From Paenibacillus sp. GP183 (GTDB taxonomy: Bacteria; Bacillota; Bacilli; Paenibacillales; NBRC-103111): DNA of 64,000 nt. Position 1 is the stretch's first letter. The number at the start of each line of letters is the position of its first letter. Shown here piece by piece: positions 24,811 to 33,642 of the stretch. The notes under the pieces are model-generated. The model was not told the DNA's origin, did no database searches, and worked only from the letters and a program-made list of their open reading frames with translations. The DNA lies in assembly GCF_900104695.1 (NCBI RefSeq), contig NZ_FNSW01000001.1, positions 310,001-374,000 on the forward strand. Direction: 5' to 3'. The translations under genes were made by a program, and so were the position numbers.

Positions 24811-24890
24811 ATAAGTTATTCTAATCTTATCTTGCTTCGCATCAACCTTGACAAACGCGATCGTCATTTAGGACGCCGTAGTCGTTTATC
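24811..24890. repeat. 57-bp dispersed repeat, copy C, with adjacent imperfect palindrome
   Basis: The unit at 24834-24890 matches copy B at 51 of 57 positions. ATAAG...CTTAT at 24811-24830 parallels the palindrome beside copy B. In this copy CGTC-ATTTAG-GACG adds an inner hairpin. It lies in a convergent gap, as copy B does. Confidence 0.85.
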
Positions 24891-24903
24891 CTCGGGACTT
24901 GCT

Positions 24904-25947
24904 TTAAACCAGGAAGAACACGACTCCCAAAACACCATATACAATCATGAGCAGCAGTCCTTCGTACCAATTAGTGGACCCATCCTGAATGATCGATTGG
25001 GTGATGATGACGGCTACCGCGATAGCAACCAGCTCATAGGTAGTGAAAACGATATCCATGGTGTTGCCCATGAAGAAACTGGCCAAAATAAGGACAGGAG
25101 CGACAAATAAGGCAATCTGCAAGGAACTGCCGATGGCAATTTCAACGGCTGCGCCTACCTTGTTTTTCATAGCCATCATGACGGCTGCGCTATGCTCGGC
25201 AGCATTGCCTATAATGGCAATCAAGAAGGCTCCAACAAACAATTCGGACAGTCCGAATTTATGGGTGACTTCCTCCAAGGTGCCAACGAGCCATTCGCTG
25301 GTGAAACCGACCATGGCTGTAGAAAGCACCAGAAACAGGATCGAAGTCCGTTTGGACCAAGCCGGCTCGCCATGCTCGACAACCTCATCGGCAAGGACAC
25401 TTTTGTGGGTAACCATTGAAAATAACAGCCACAGCAGATAAGCGGCAATGAGCACGCAGGCCACGATTAAACTGGTAGTAGTTATTTCAATTCTTGTCAG
25501 GCTTCGGGCAAAAATTGCAGGAATGAACAGGGCAATGATAGCGAGCAGCATCAGTGAAGCGTTATGGGAAGCAAGCTTCTTATTGAAATGCTGTTCTTTA
25601 AATTTCAGTCCTCCCGCGAACAAGCTTAAACCTAGCACCAACAGCAGGTTTCCGATAATGGCACCGGTTAGGCTGGCTTTGACAATCTCGAATAAACCGT
25701 CTTTGACCAGGAAAATCGCGATGATCAGCTCCGCCGCATTGCCGAATGTGGCATTCAAGAACCCTCCCATTCGCTCTCCGGCATAATGAGCCACGCTCTC
25801 CGTAGCTTTCCCAAGAAAACCGGCCACAAAAACAATCGCTATGCAAGAAATCGCAAATTGAAGAGTAGTGCTTAGATGTGTGTAATGCGCCAGGCCACTG
25901 AGAATAAAGCTGGTGACTAAACCGATATTAAACAATTTCCCTCTCAA
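24904..25947 (-). CDS. calcium/proton antiporter (CaCA superfamily, CAX type)
   Basis: This 347-residue protein has about eleven membrane segments. It carries the two duplicated alpha-repeat signatures of the CAX family: NATFGNAAELIIAIF in the first half and GAFLIAIIGNAAEHSAAV in the second, each with the ion-coordinating glutamate. Family members exchange cytosolic Ca2+ for protons. A Ca-transporting P-type ATPase is also encoded in this window, near 45 kb. Confidence 0.9.
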   Translation of the reverse strand: MRGKLFNIGLVTSFILSGLAHYTHLSTTLQFAISCIAIVFVAGFLGKATESVAHYAGERMGGFLNATFGNAAELIIAIFLVKDGLFEIVKASLTGAIIGNLLLVLGLSLFAGGLKFKEQHFNKKLASHNASLMLLAIIALFIPAIFARSLTRIEITTTSLIVACVLIAAYLLWLLFSMVTHKSVLADEVVEHGEPAWSKRTSILFLVLSTAMVGFTSEWLVGTLEEVTHKFGLSELFVGAFLIAIIGNAAEHSAAVMMAMKNKVGAAVEIAIGSSLQIALFVAPVLILASFFMGNTMDIVFTTYELVAIAVAVIITQSIIQDGSTNWYEGLLLMIVYGVLGVVFFLV

Positions 25948-26054
25948 CGATGGACCCTCCGAAAGAACAGCAATTTCACAAGCTTTTTAAACTTATTTCA
26001 ATATACATATAATTAACCGCAATGTAAATTCTGAATCCTTGTATCGATTTTAGC

Positions 26055-26975
26055 TTAATATCCTTCGGTGTTCCTCCAGCTCGTTATGAGATTTTTTATA
26101 AAAATTTTCGATGTCCCGAAGACGGTTGTTTCATCGTTTAGCTTTTGGATCAGCTTATTCGCAGTCACATAGGGCAGTCCGGCATTGATCCGTTTGATCA
26201 GCTTGGTTCCAGGTGAATTCAACCCGTCAATTCCAGTAAAGAAATATTGAATTCCCACTTCGTTGCCCAGAGTGATCAGGTTTTGGTTATAACGGCCATG
26301 AGGAAAGCATAATAAGTTTTCTTGAGGTCCCAGCTTGCTTTGAATCATTTGGTTTGCTTTTGAGAGATCGGCTTTAACCCTTTGCGCATATTCATCTGGA
26401 GTTTCTAGCCGTTTCTTTTCCTCAATGTAAATCGGGTCTGTCAGAAGACCGACCTGCTTGCCATTGGCGCCTGCTGCGGTATCATGTGAATTAAAGGAGT
26501 GTGAATAGAAGCTGAAGCCTTGTTTGTTCATTTCTTCAATTTGATTCCATGCTAAAAAAGCAATCCCCGGATTCGTCTCCAAAGCATTGACGATCATGAA
26601 ATTCGTGGCTGTCATATGAAGCTCTTTCAGTATGGGATAGGCGTAATGATAAAAAGATTCATAGCCATCGTCAAAAGTAAGGACAACCGCATCCGGCGGA
26701 ACGGCTTTGCGACCCTTTAGGAATTCGATAAAATCCGGCATGGTGATCACTTTATAATGATTGGCTTGCAAAGCTTGCATTTGCTGTTTAAAAGCTTCCG
26801 GAGTGATCGTATATTCGGACGCTTCAGGATCGATGTGGTGGTATTCCAGGACGGCTACATGGTTATTGAAATGATATCCTTCGCTATGTTTTACTTTATC
26901 ATTCATGACGGCATAGATGAAAATGATGAAAACCATGAATGAGGTCAGCAATTTTACAAAGATTCTTTTATTCAA
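26055..26975 (-). CDS. polysaccharide deacetylase family protein, membrane-anchored
   Basis: The 306-residue protein begins with one hydrophobic segment (signal anchor, about residues 9-24) followed by a NodB-type CE4 domain. AVVLTFDDGYESFY is motif 1 with the catalytic and metal aspartates; SHSFNSHD is the metal-binding histidine motif; CFPHGRYNQN is the later arginine/proline motif. Substrates of such secreted enzymes include peptidoglycan and poly-GlcNAc; this one cannot be assigned. I chose the TTG at 26975 because CGGAG lies seven bases upstream; the open frame continues 22 codons further without a site. Confidence 0.85.
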   Translation of the reverse strand: MNKRIFVKLLTSFMVFIIFIYAVMNDKVKHSEGYHFNNHVAVLEYHHIDPEASEYTITPEAFKQQMQALQANHYKVITMPDFIEFLKGRKAVPPDAVVLTFDDGYESFYHYAYPILKELHMTATNFMIVNALETNPGIAFLAWNQIEEMNKQGFSFYSHSFNSHDTAAGANGKQVGLLTDPIYIEEKKRLETPDEYAQRVKADLSKANQMIQSKLGPQENLLCFPHGRYNQNLITLGNEVGIQYFFTGIDGLNSPGTKLIKRINAGLPYVTANKLIQKLNDETTVFGTSKIFIKNLITSWRNTEGY

Positions 26976-27128
26976 GTTATGACTCCGTTCTTTGCTGATA
27001 TTTGAGAGAGATGCTATTAGCATCATATCATTTTTAATCATCTATGAATATTTTTATCATTGGCCCTGTGTTGCTTTAACTAGAATAACTAATTACAATA
27101 TACCTATACTGTTAGGGGAGTGATCCTT

Positions 27129-27506
27129 GTGTCCGAAGACATTCAAAACGGACTTATCCGAATTTCCGATGATGTGGTTTCCACCATTGCGGGACTTGCA
27201 GCGCTTGAAACTCCCGGTATTGCAGCGATGTCAGGCGGCATTTCCGAAGGATTAGCCAAAAGACTGAGCGGCAAAAACGTACAAAGAGGCGTTTCTGTAG
27301 AAGTCGGCCAAGTGCAGGCTGCAATCGATCTCAGGGTGATTGTGAATTATGGATCACGAATTCAGGTTGTGTGCCGAGAGCTTCAGGAAAATGTAAAGGA
27401 AGCTGTAGAAAACATGACGGGATTAACCGTTGTCGAAGTGAATGTGAAAGTTGAAGGTGTAGCCTTTCGGGAAGATGAGATTGAAGATCCGCATCGGGTA
27501 AAATAA
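27129..27506 (+). CDS. Asp23/Gls24 family protein (YloU-like)
   Basis: The 125-residue protein has the family layout: IRISDDVVSTIAGLAALETPGIAAMSG at the start, RGVSVEVG and LRVIVNYGSRI in the middle, and VVEVNVKVEGVAF at the end. Members are cytoplasmic proteins linked to envelope stress or fatty-acid-related loci. GGGGAG lies eight bases before the GTG at 27129. It does not sit beside rpmB or yloV as yloU does in Bacillus. Confidence 0.85.
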   Translation: MSEDIQNGLIRISDDVVSTIAGLAALETPGIAAMSGGISEGLAKRLSGKNVQRGVSVEVGQVQAAIDLRVIVNYGSRIQVVCRELQENVKEAVENMTGLTVVEVNVKVEGVAFREDEIEDPHRVK

Positions 27507-27525
27507 ACCTACATACTTTGCAAAG

Positions 27526-27554
27526 AACCTAATCTCTCCAGATTAGGTTTTTTT
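27526..27554. terminator. bidirectional terminator between the Asp23-family gene and ftsW
   Basis: AACCTAATCT pairs with AGATTAGGTT, followed by T residues. It overlaps the 3' end of the convergent ftsW-like gene. Confidence 0.87.
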
Positions 27555-28706
27555 GCCGGTTTTTTCAACATGACGGTTCTGTTCTCGTGAGATTCCGAGG
27601 AGAATGCCCATACTGATCAAGGTGACCATCATGGATGAGCCTCCGTAGCTGATAAAGGGAAGGGTGACACCTGTAAGAGGAATCGCACTCGTAACTCCAC
27701 CGATATTGATCAATGCCTGAAAACCTATCATCCCCGTGATGCCAACACCCAATAAGGTGCCGAAGGTATCATTACACCGAACAGAAATTAAAATGCCTCG
27801 CCAGATAAGCAGCAAGTAAATGAATATCAATAAGGAAATGCCGATAAAACCCAGCTCTTCTCCTATTATGGCAAATATAAAATCGGTTTGGGCTTCAGGC
27901 AAGTAATGAAGCTTCTGGATACCTTGTCCAAACCCTGCTCCTGCGATGCCGCCATGTCCAAACGCAAACAAAGATTGCACGACCTGATAGCCTTCATCAA
28001 GGCGAGAGTCCATCGGATGCATAAAACTGGTAAGACGCTGGACTCGATAATAGCCGGCATCACCAGGTTTGACAGTAGCCAGAAACAAGCTTATTCCCAG
28101 TGTGGCAATAACCCCGAGGCCTGTCCCGAGAAAGAAGAGGTGCTTCAGGTTAGAGCCGCCTGCCAAGATTACGGTTGCTGCACAAAACAATACAATCATG
28201 CAGGACCCTAGATCCGGCTGAAGCATGATCAGCATGGCAACCATGCCTACCACACTAAGAGCGGGCAGCAGCCCTTTTTTGAAATTCCGAAACTTCTCGT
28301 CTTTATTGCTGATCAAAGACGCCAGGTACAACAAGATTCCAAGCTTGGCAAATTCCGCGGGTTGAAGGGATAGGGGTCCAAGACGGAACCAGCTTCTTGC
28401 ACCATTCATTTTGAACCCGATAAAGGGCACAAGGATCAACAGGATCAGGATGACCAAAAAAAACGGAATGACCCATTTTTTCAGCAGCGAGTAATGTATG
28501 TTCATGCAAAACAGCATGCAAACCATTCCGATCAGCACGGAGACCACTTGTCTCTTTGTAAAGTACCAGGGGTCTCCGCCGGTAATTGCGCTGGTTGCGC
28601 TTGTCATCGAGCTGGCGCTGAAGACCATAGCCAGGCCAAAGCACACCAGCAGAAACGTCAAGAATAGGAGCAGGAAGTCCGGCGTTCCTTTGCGGGCGGA
28701 CGTCAT
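27543..28706 (-). CDS. ftsW: FtsW/RodA/SpoVE family SEDS peptidoglycan glycosyltransferase
   Basis: This SEDS protein polymerises lipid II during division, sporulation or elongation. The 387 residues form about ten membrane segments, with NGARSWFRLG and LQPAEFAKLG, the catalytic aspartate in MLQPDLGSC, AQTDFIFAIIGEELGF, and GVTLPFISYGGSSM. The sequence resembles FtsW/SpoVE more than RodA, but choosing between the first two needs a phylogeny. It lies 10 bases after yugN on the same strand. Confidence 0.85.
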   Translation of the reverse strand: MTSARKGTPDFLLLFLTFLLVCFGLAMVFSASSMTSATSAITGGDPWYFTKRQVVSVLIGMVCMLFCMNIHYSLLKKWVIPFFLVILILLILVPFIGFKMNGARSWFRLGPLSLQPAEFAKLGILLYLASLISNKDEKFRNFKKGLLPALSVVGMVAMLIMLQPDLGSCMIVLFCAATVILAGGSNLKHLFFLGTGLGVIATLGISLFLATVKPGDAGYYRVQRLTSFMHPMDSRLDEGYQVVQSLFAFGHGGIAGAGFGQGIQKLHYLPEAQTDFIFAIIGEELGFIGISLLIFIYLLLIWRGILISVRCNDTFGTLLGVGITGMIGFQALINIGGVTSAIPLTGVTLPFISYGGSSMMVTLISMGILLGISREQNRHVEKTGKKT

Positions 28707-28716
28707 CGCTTACCCA

Positions 28717-29064
28717 TTACTCGGACAATAATTGATGCAGCTGGGCTATTTTTTGATCAGCTATTTTGCGGATAGCTTCAGGAATCGGAGATTCGTAATC
28801 AAGACCGTGCGGAAAAGTGGCTACTCCAATATAGGCATCTTCCAGGTATAGGACGGCGTAAGGGGACTCCAGCTTGCCGGACTCCACTCTTGCGTTTATA
28901 CGAAGAAAATAATCGGCCTGGTTTGCTGTATCTTCAATTTTCAAGTCATATGTAGCGCGGTAGTATTCCCACTGCCAGCGCACGAAGCCAAGCTGTGTTG
29001 TCACTTCATCAAGATGAGCGAGATCGCTTTTTAAGCCTTTTAAGCTGCTGGTTTCAATAATCAC
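28717..29064 (-). CDS. YugN-like family protein
   Basis: The 115-residue soluble protein has a YugN-like pattern: an N-terminal helical region, GFVRWQWEYYRATYDLKI, YFLRINARVESGKLESPYAVL and GLDYESPIPE. The family has no established role. It sits just upstream of the SEDS gene on the same strand with a ten-base gap, so the two are likely cotranscribed. The match is from memory of the family pattern, so I am only moderately sure. Confidence 0.62.
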   Translation of the reverse strand: MIIETSSLKGLKSDLAHLDEVTTQLGFVRWQWEYYRATYDLKIEDTANQADYFLRINARVESGKLESPYAVLYLEDAYIGVATFPHGLDYESPIPEAIRKIADQKIAQLHQLLSE

Positions 29065-29254
29065 GGATTAACGCCTCCAATATACATATACATTCTTCAT
29101 TCATGATAGTATGTTTATGGACACAGCGCAAGTCGATTGCAAGCTGTAATTTCTAATATTTGATGGCACTTTTAGATGATAGAAGCGGTGATATTTGTTA
29201 AAATAAGCTTTAAAGACAATAAGGAATGGCATACAAATCGGAGGAATGAGCCTA

Positions 29255-30424
29255 ATGAGGCAATGGGGAACGGAATTGGACGAGATTTTTGAGGAAATGG
29301 TCGGCTGGAGAAGATACCTGCATCAGCATCCTGAGCTTTCCTTCCAAGAGGAGCGAACGGCCGCGTTCATTGCGGACCATTTAACAAGCTGGGGCATTGA
29401 AGTAAGAACGAATGTTGGCGGCCATGGTCTGGTCGGATATCTTAAAGGAAACCATCCTGGACCAGTTGTAGCGCTTCGGGCAGATATAGACGCTTTACCG
29501 ATTCAAGATGAAAAGCTGTGCGAATATACGTCGAAGAAAGCGGGAGTCATGCATGCATGCGGACATGATGCCCATACGTCAACACTGCTTGGGATCGCCA
29601 AGATTGCCGGCAAGCATCGGGATACGATAAACGGCAGCCTGGTCTTCTTATTTCAACACGCTGAAGAGATCTCACCGGGCGGCGCGAAGTCGATGATCGC
29701 TGATGGAGCGTTAGACGGGGTCGACGCGGTTTACGGCGTGCATTTGTGGACTCCATTCCCGGTAGGCCACGTTTATTGCAAGGAAGGCCCCGTTATGGCG
29801 GCCCCTGACGAATTCGTCATTCGGATAAAAGGGAAAGGCGGACATGGCGGCTTGCCTCATCAGACGGTAGACAGTGTAACGGTCGGAGCGCACCTTGTCG
29901 TGAATTTACAATCGATTGTGAGTCGACAAGTGGATCCGACTGAACCCTGTGTGGTCAGTGTGGGCTCCATTCACGCGGGCAACGCGTTCAATGTAATTGC
30001 AGAAACATGCGAACTGAGCGGGACTGTACGCACATTCGATCCCTTGCTGCAGCAAGATGTTAAAAAGCGAATTGAGCAAATCACGGCTTCAACCTGTGAA
30101 ATGTTTGGCGCTGAGTGTGAACTGCAATATAAGTTCGGCTATCCCCCGGTAATTAATGACGTTAATGAAGCAAAGCGATTTCAGAGGGTAGCAGCGGCTG
30201 TTTTCGGTGAAGCACATGTTCATACGTCTCCGCTGCTTATGGCTGGTGAGGATTTCTCCTATTACTTGCAGCATAAACCCGGTTGTTTCATGTTTGTCGG
30301 CGCAGGCAATGCAGAAGCCGGAATTGTTTTTCCGCACCATCATCCCCGTTTCGATATCGATGAGAGATCGATGCTGCAAGCTGGGAAGCTCCTTCTGTCG
30401 ATGGCAGCAGATTTCATGGGATGA
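29255..30424 (+). CDS. M20 family amidohydrolase (N-acyl-amino-acid hydrolase type)
   Basis: The 389-residue enzyme resembles aminoacylase and hippurate-hydrolase type M20D peptidases. Metal-binding motifs are visible in order: MHACGHDAHTSTLLG, FQHAEEISPGGAKSM, a central GVHLWTPFPVG, the dimerisation-domain GGHGGLPHQTVD, and the C-terminal AGEDFSYY and FPHHHPRFD. CGGAGG sits 10 bases before the ATG at 29255; an ATG three codons earlier is too close to it. The acyl-amino acid substrate is unknown. Confidence 0.88.
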   Translation: MRQWGTELDEIFEEMVGWRRYLHQHPELSFQEERTAAFIADHLTSWGIEVRTNVGGHGLVGYLKGNHPGPVVALRADIDALPIQDEKLCEYTSKKAGVMHACGHDAHTSTLLGIAKIAGKHRDTINGSLVFLFQHAEEISPGGAKSMIADGALDGVDAVYGVHLWTPFPVGHVYCKEGPVMAAPDEFVIRIKGKGGHGGLPHQTVDSVTVGAHLVVNLQSIVSRQVDPTEPCVVSVGSIHAGNAFNVIAETCELSGTVRTFDPLLQQDVKKRIEQITASTCEMFGAECELQYKFGYPPVINDVNEAKRFQRVAAAVFGEAHVHTSPLLMAGEDFSYYLQHKPGCFMFVGAGNAEAGIVFPHHHPRFDIDERSMLQAGKLLLSMAADFMG

Positions 30425-30518
30425 ATATTTATTTCCTTCTCGGAGAATATAAGATTGGAGCAAATCGACTGCATTTCAAGGATTTGTTTATTTCTTACTT
30501 TGAAGGAGGCAATGAGCA

Positions 30519-30959
30519 ATGGCAGGTAAAACCGTCAGTGAGATCATGGAAAAAGATTGCGTCACCGTAACCTTGCAAGACAATGTATATGAAATCGCGA
30601 TCAAAATGAAGGAGCATGATATAGGTTTCATACCGGTTGTGGAAGGTAAGAAGCTGATCGGAGTCGTTACCGATAGAGATTTGGTTATTCGCGGCTTGGC
30701 GGAAAAAAGAGAAGGATCTGCAGCAGTCAAGCAAGTGATGTCGGACGAGGTTCAATCGATTGATGGGAGCACAACAATTGATGAAGCTGCAAAATTGATG
30801 GCTAAGCAGCAGATTCGACGGCTTCCTGTAGTGGAAAAAGGGGAATTGGTAGGCATTGTGGCCATCGGCGATCTGGCTGTCAGAGATAAATTTGAAGACG
30901 AGGCAGGACAAGCTCTAAGTCAAATTTCTGAAGATCGTCCGGCCTCTCAGCTTCATTAA
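30519..30959 (+). CDS. tandem CBS-domain protein
   Basis: The 146-residue protein consists of two CBS motifs (about residues 6-60 and 72-125), each ending in the characteristic G(V/I)V-(T/A)-DRDL or GDLA element. Stand-alone CBS pairs bind adenine nucleotides and act as sensors. Length and lack of an ACT domain separate it from AcuB. GAAGGAGG precedes the ATG. A terminator follows. Confidence 0.85.
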   Translation: MAGKTVSEIMEKDCVTVTLQDNVYEIAIKMKEHDIGFIPVVEGKKLIGVVTDRDLVIRGLAEKREGSAAVKQVMSDEVQSIDGSTTIDEAAKLMAKQQIRRLPVVEKGELVGIVAIGDLAVRDKFEDEAGQALSQISEDRPASQLH

Positions 30960-30978
30960 TGCAGTTAAATATGTAACG

Positions 30979-31007
30979 ATCCGATTCCTTGGGGAATCGG
31001 ATTTTTT
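30979..31007 (+). terminator. rho-independent terminator of the CBS gene
   Basis: ATCCGATTCC-TTGG-GGAATCGGAT is followed by a run of T. Confidence 0.88.
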
Positions 31008-31114
31008 GTGGTCAATAATTGCAAGAAAAGTGTCAATCCACACCAAGATGTTGTAAATTTGATTTGTTATACTAGTACTTATATTAAACATCAGCCTAAT
31101 AGATGGAGGGGACT

Positions 31115-32278
31115 ATGGACAAGATACGTATCGGCATTATTGGTCTTGGCAATATGGGAACAGCCCATGCCAGGTACTTGATCAATCAGGAAGTGAAAGG
31201 AGCAGAGTTAACCGCTATTTGCGAGAACCGTCCGGAACGCCTGGAATGGGCTAAAAATAATCTTGGTGGGGGAGTCGCACTTTTCGAGCAATTTGAAGAT
31301 TTTTTTTCCTCTGGCTTGATCGACGGAGTCATAATCGCAACTCCTCACTATAATCACCCTGAACTTGCCATGATGGCATTCCGGCATGGACTTCATGTTC
31401 TTAGTGAGAAACCGGCGGGAGTTTACACCAAGCAGGTCCGACTCATGAACGAGGCAGCTGCCGAGTCAGGAAAAGCGTTCAGTATGATGTATAATCAAAG
31501 GACCAATCCGCTTTATCGCAAGCTCAAGGATCTGGTTGCCTCGGGCGAGCTTGGAGAGATCCGCAGAACCAACTGGATTATTACGAATTGGTACCGCTCC
31601 CAGAGCTATTACGATTCGGGCGGCTGGCGGGCGACCTGGGCAGGAGAAGGCGGGGGTGTTCTGATCAATCAGGATCCCCATCAGCTGGATCTTTGGCAGT
31701 GGACAACCGAGATGATGCCGAAGCGTATCCGCGCGTTTTGTTATTTTGGCAAGCATCGGAACATTGAGGTTGAGGATGATGTGACCGCCTTTGCCGAGTA
31801 TGAGAACGGGGCGACCGGTCTATTCGTCACGACCACGGGTGAAGCGCCGGGAACGAATCGGTTTGAGCTGGCCGGGGATCGCGGCAAAATCGTCATCGAG
31901 GATGGGAAGCTGACCTTCTGGCGGCTTCGTGTGTCGGAAAGCGAGTTTAATCGCACCTTCAAAGGCGGCTTTGGCGAACCGGAATCCTGGAAATGCGACA
32001 TTCCCGTTGTCGGTCAAGAGCAAGGCCACAAAGGCATTACCCAAAATTGGGTCGATCATATTTTGCGCCAAGTTCCGCTTGTAGCTCCTGGTGATGAGGG
32101 GATTAAAGGCTTGATGCTCTCAAACGCAATGCTGCTGTCCACGTGGACAGACAATTGGGTGGATTTGCCGATTGACGAGGATTTATTTTATCATCACCTG
32201 CAAGAACGCATCAAACAATCGAACTCGGAGAAACATGCAGGCGAGTATCTCACGCTGGATGTTAAAAACACGCACTAA
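31115..32278 (+). CDS. Gfo/Idh/MocA family oxidoreductase (first of pair)
   Basis: This 387-residue NAD(P)-dependent sugar or cyclitol dehydrogenase has a standard N-terminal Rossmann motif (IGIIGLGNMGTAHARYL), the EKPAGVYTKQ motif with the conserved lysine near residue 95, and a C-terminal alpha/beta substrate domain with GGVLINQDPHQLDLWQW. The start follows GGAGGGG at 31115. The second family member follows after 29 bases, and one strong terminator closes the pair. The substrate is unknown; no transporter or sugar kinase is adjacent. Confidence 0.87.
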   Translation: MDKIRIGIIGLGNMGTAHARYLINQEVKGAELTAICENRPERLEWAKNNLGGGVALFEQFEDFFSSGLIDGVIIATPHYNHPELAMMAFRHGLHVLSEKPAGVYTKQVRLMNEAAAESGKAFSMMYNQRTNPLYRKLKDLVASGELGEIRRTNWIITNWYRSQSYYDSGGWRATWAGEGGGVLINQDPHQLDLWQWTTEMMPKRIRAFCYFGKHRNIEVEDDVTAFAEYENGATGLFVTTTGEAPGTNRFELAGDRGKIVIEDGKLTFWRLRVSESEFNRTFKGGFGEPESWKCDIPVVGQEQGHKGITQNWVDHILRQVPLVAPGDEGIKGLMLSNAMLLSTWTDNWVDLPIDEDLFYHHLQERIKQSNSEKHAGEYLTLDVKNTH

Positions 32279-32307
32279 TCGCATTCATGCAGAGAGGGAG
32301 ATATTAT

Positions 32308-33381
32308 ATGTCGAAAGCAGATGGAATGAATTATGCGCCAAAGGGAAAGCCCAATCCTGTGGTTGATAAAGGTGGATTTACCTTTGCTGCAATCGCATTG
32401 GACCACGGCCATATTTATGGCATGTGCAATGGACTTCGGGAAGCCGGGGCTGACTTGAAATGGGTATATGACCCTGACCCGGCAAAGATAGAAGCGTTTT
32501 GCCGAGCGTATCCAACGGTTCGGGCTGCTTCTTCGGAAGAGGAAATTTTACGCGATCCGGAGGTTCGACTCATTGCAGGGGCGGCTATTCCTTCGGAGCG
32601 CTTCAGCCTTGGGATGAGAGCCATGGACCATGGTAAAGATTATTTTACAGACAAAGCGCCGTTCACAACTTTGGAGCAGCTTGCTCAGGCTAAAGAAAAA
32701 ACGGCGCAAACCGGACAGAAATATTCGGTCTATTACAGCGAGCGGCTTCATGTGGAAAGCGCAGTGTTTGCCGGAGAGCTTATTGAGGAAAATGCGATTG
32801 GCCGGGTTGTACAAGTAATCGGCCTGGGACCTCATAGGCTGAATGCCGCTTCGCGTCCCGATTGGTTTTTCAAATTTGATCAGTATGGCGGCATACTTTG
32901 CGATATCGGCAGCCATCAAATTGAGCAATTTCTTTATTTCGCAGGCTGTAAGGATGCCCGCGTTATCAGCAGCAAGGTAGCCAATTATAACAATAAGACG
33001 TACCCTGAACTTGAAGACTTTGGGGATGTAACCTTAGTTGGAGATAATGGGGCGACCGGATATTCCCGTGTGGATTGGCTGACCCCCAGCGGTCTTGGAA
33101 CCTGGGGCGATGGGAGGACTCTTATTCTTGGGACGGAAGGATATATTGAGCTGCGCAAATATATCGATATTGCCCGGGATGGACAAGGAGACCAGCTGTA
33201 CCTGGTGAATGGACAGGGAGAACAGCATTTCAGCCTGGCGGGTAAAGTCGGTTTCCCATTCTTTGGCAAGCTGATTCTGGACTGCTTGAACCGGACTGAG
33301 CATGCCATGACGCAGGAGCATGCGTTTAAAGCGGCAGAGCTCTGTTTGGTTGCTCAGAAGCAGGCGCTTCGATTGGAATAG
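32308..33381 (+). CDS. Gfo/Idh/MocA family oxidoreductase (second of pair)
   Basis: The 357-residue protein has a C-terminal GGILCDIGSHQIEQFLYFAG motif and a DKAPFTTLEQ segment in place of EKP. Its N-terminal nucleotide loop reads ALDHGHIYGM rather than the usual GxGxxG. Loss of the glycine pattern could mean altered cofactor handling or simply a divergent subgroup. AGGGAG precedes the ATG at 32308. It forms a two-gene unit with the preceding dehydrogenase and may act on the same substrate. Confidence 0.83.
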   Translation: MSKADGMNYAPKGKPNPVVDKGGFTFAAIALDHGHIYGMCNGLREAGADLKWVYDPDPAKIEAFCRAYPTVRAASSEEEILRDPEVRLIAGAAIPSERFSLGMRAMDHGKDYFTDKAPFTTLEQLAQAKEKTAQTGQKYSVYYSERLHVESAVFAGELIEENAIGRVVQVIGLGPHRLNAASRPDWFFKFDQYGGILCDIGSHQIEQFLYFAGCKDARVISSKVANYNNKTYPELEDFGDVTLVGDNGATGYSRVDWLTPSGLGTWGDGRTLILGTEGYIELRKYIDIARDGQGDQLYLVNGQGEQHFSLAGKVGFPFFGKLILDCLNRTEHAMTQEHAFKAAELCLVAQKQALRLE

Positions 33382-33401
33382 ATGTTGCCCATCATATTAA
33401 C

Positions 33402-33452
33402 AAAAAGGAGCAGCCCCTAAGGTCTTACAGACCTTAGGGGCTGCTCCTTTTT
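33402..33452 (+). terminator. strong rho-independent terminator after the oxidoreductase pair
   Basis: The two arms are perfect complements over 24 bases around a TAC loop (arms 33402-33425 and 33429-33452; the 5' arm opens AAAAAGGAGCAGCC). The final T run belongs to the stem. It is unusually long for a terminator. Confidence 0.88.
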
Positions 33453-33548
33453 ATGATCTCCAGCTTGAACGCATATTGGCTTCTCTTCATGTCGATGTTT
33501 AAATCATTGGCTTTATTTTCATACTAAGTGAATAGCCACAACGACAAA

Positions 33549-33630
33549 GATTATTCTTACGAAGTCAGTTTTGCTAAAGCAAAATCTAAGATTATGCTTA
33601 CGAAGTCAGTTTTGCTAAAAAAAACTCTAA
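33549..33630. repeat. tandem duplication of a 41-bp unit
   Basis: Two adjacent 41-base units (33549-33589 and 33590-33630) match at 37 positions. Each contains TTACGAAGTCAGTTTTGCTA; the first also has a TTTTGC-TAAA-GCAAAA hairpin. The second runs into the ribosome site of the helicase gene. Confidence 0.88.
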
Positions 33631-33642
33631 GGAGGAGCTCCA

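Noticed and set aside
33402-33452. 24-bp perfect palindrome as a mobile-element end or attachment site
   Set aside because: It sits right after a stop codon, on the coding strand, with an A run before and T run after, which is what a strong terminator looks like; no partner copy was seen.
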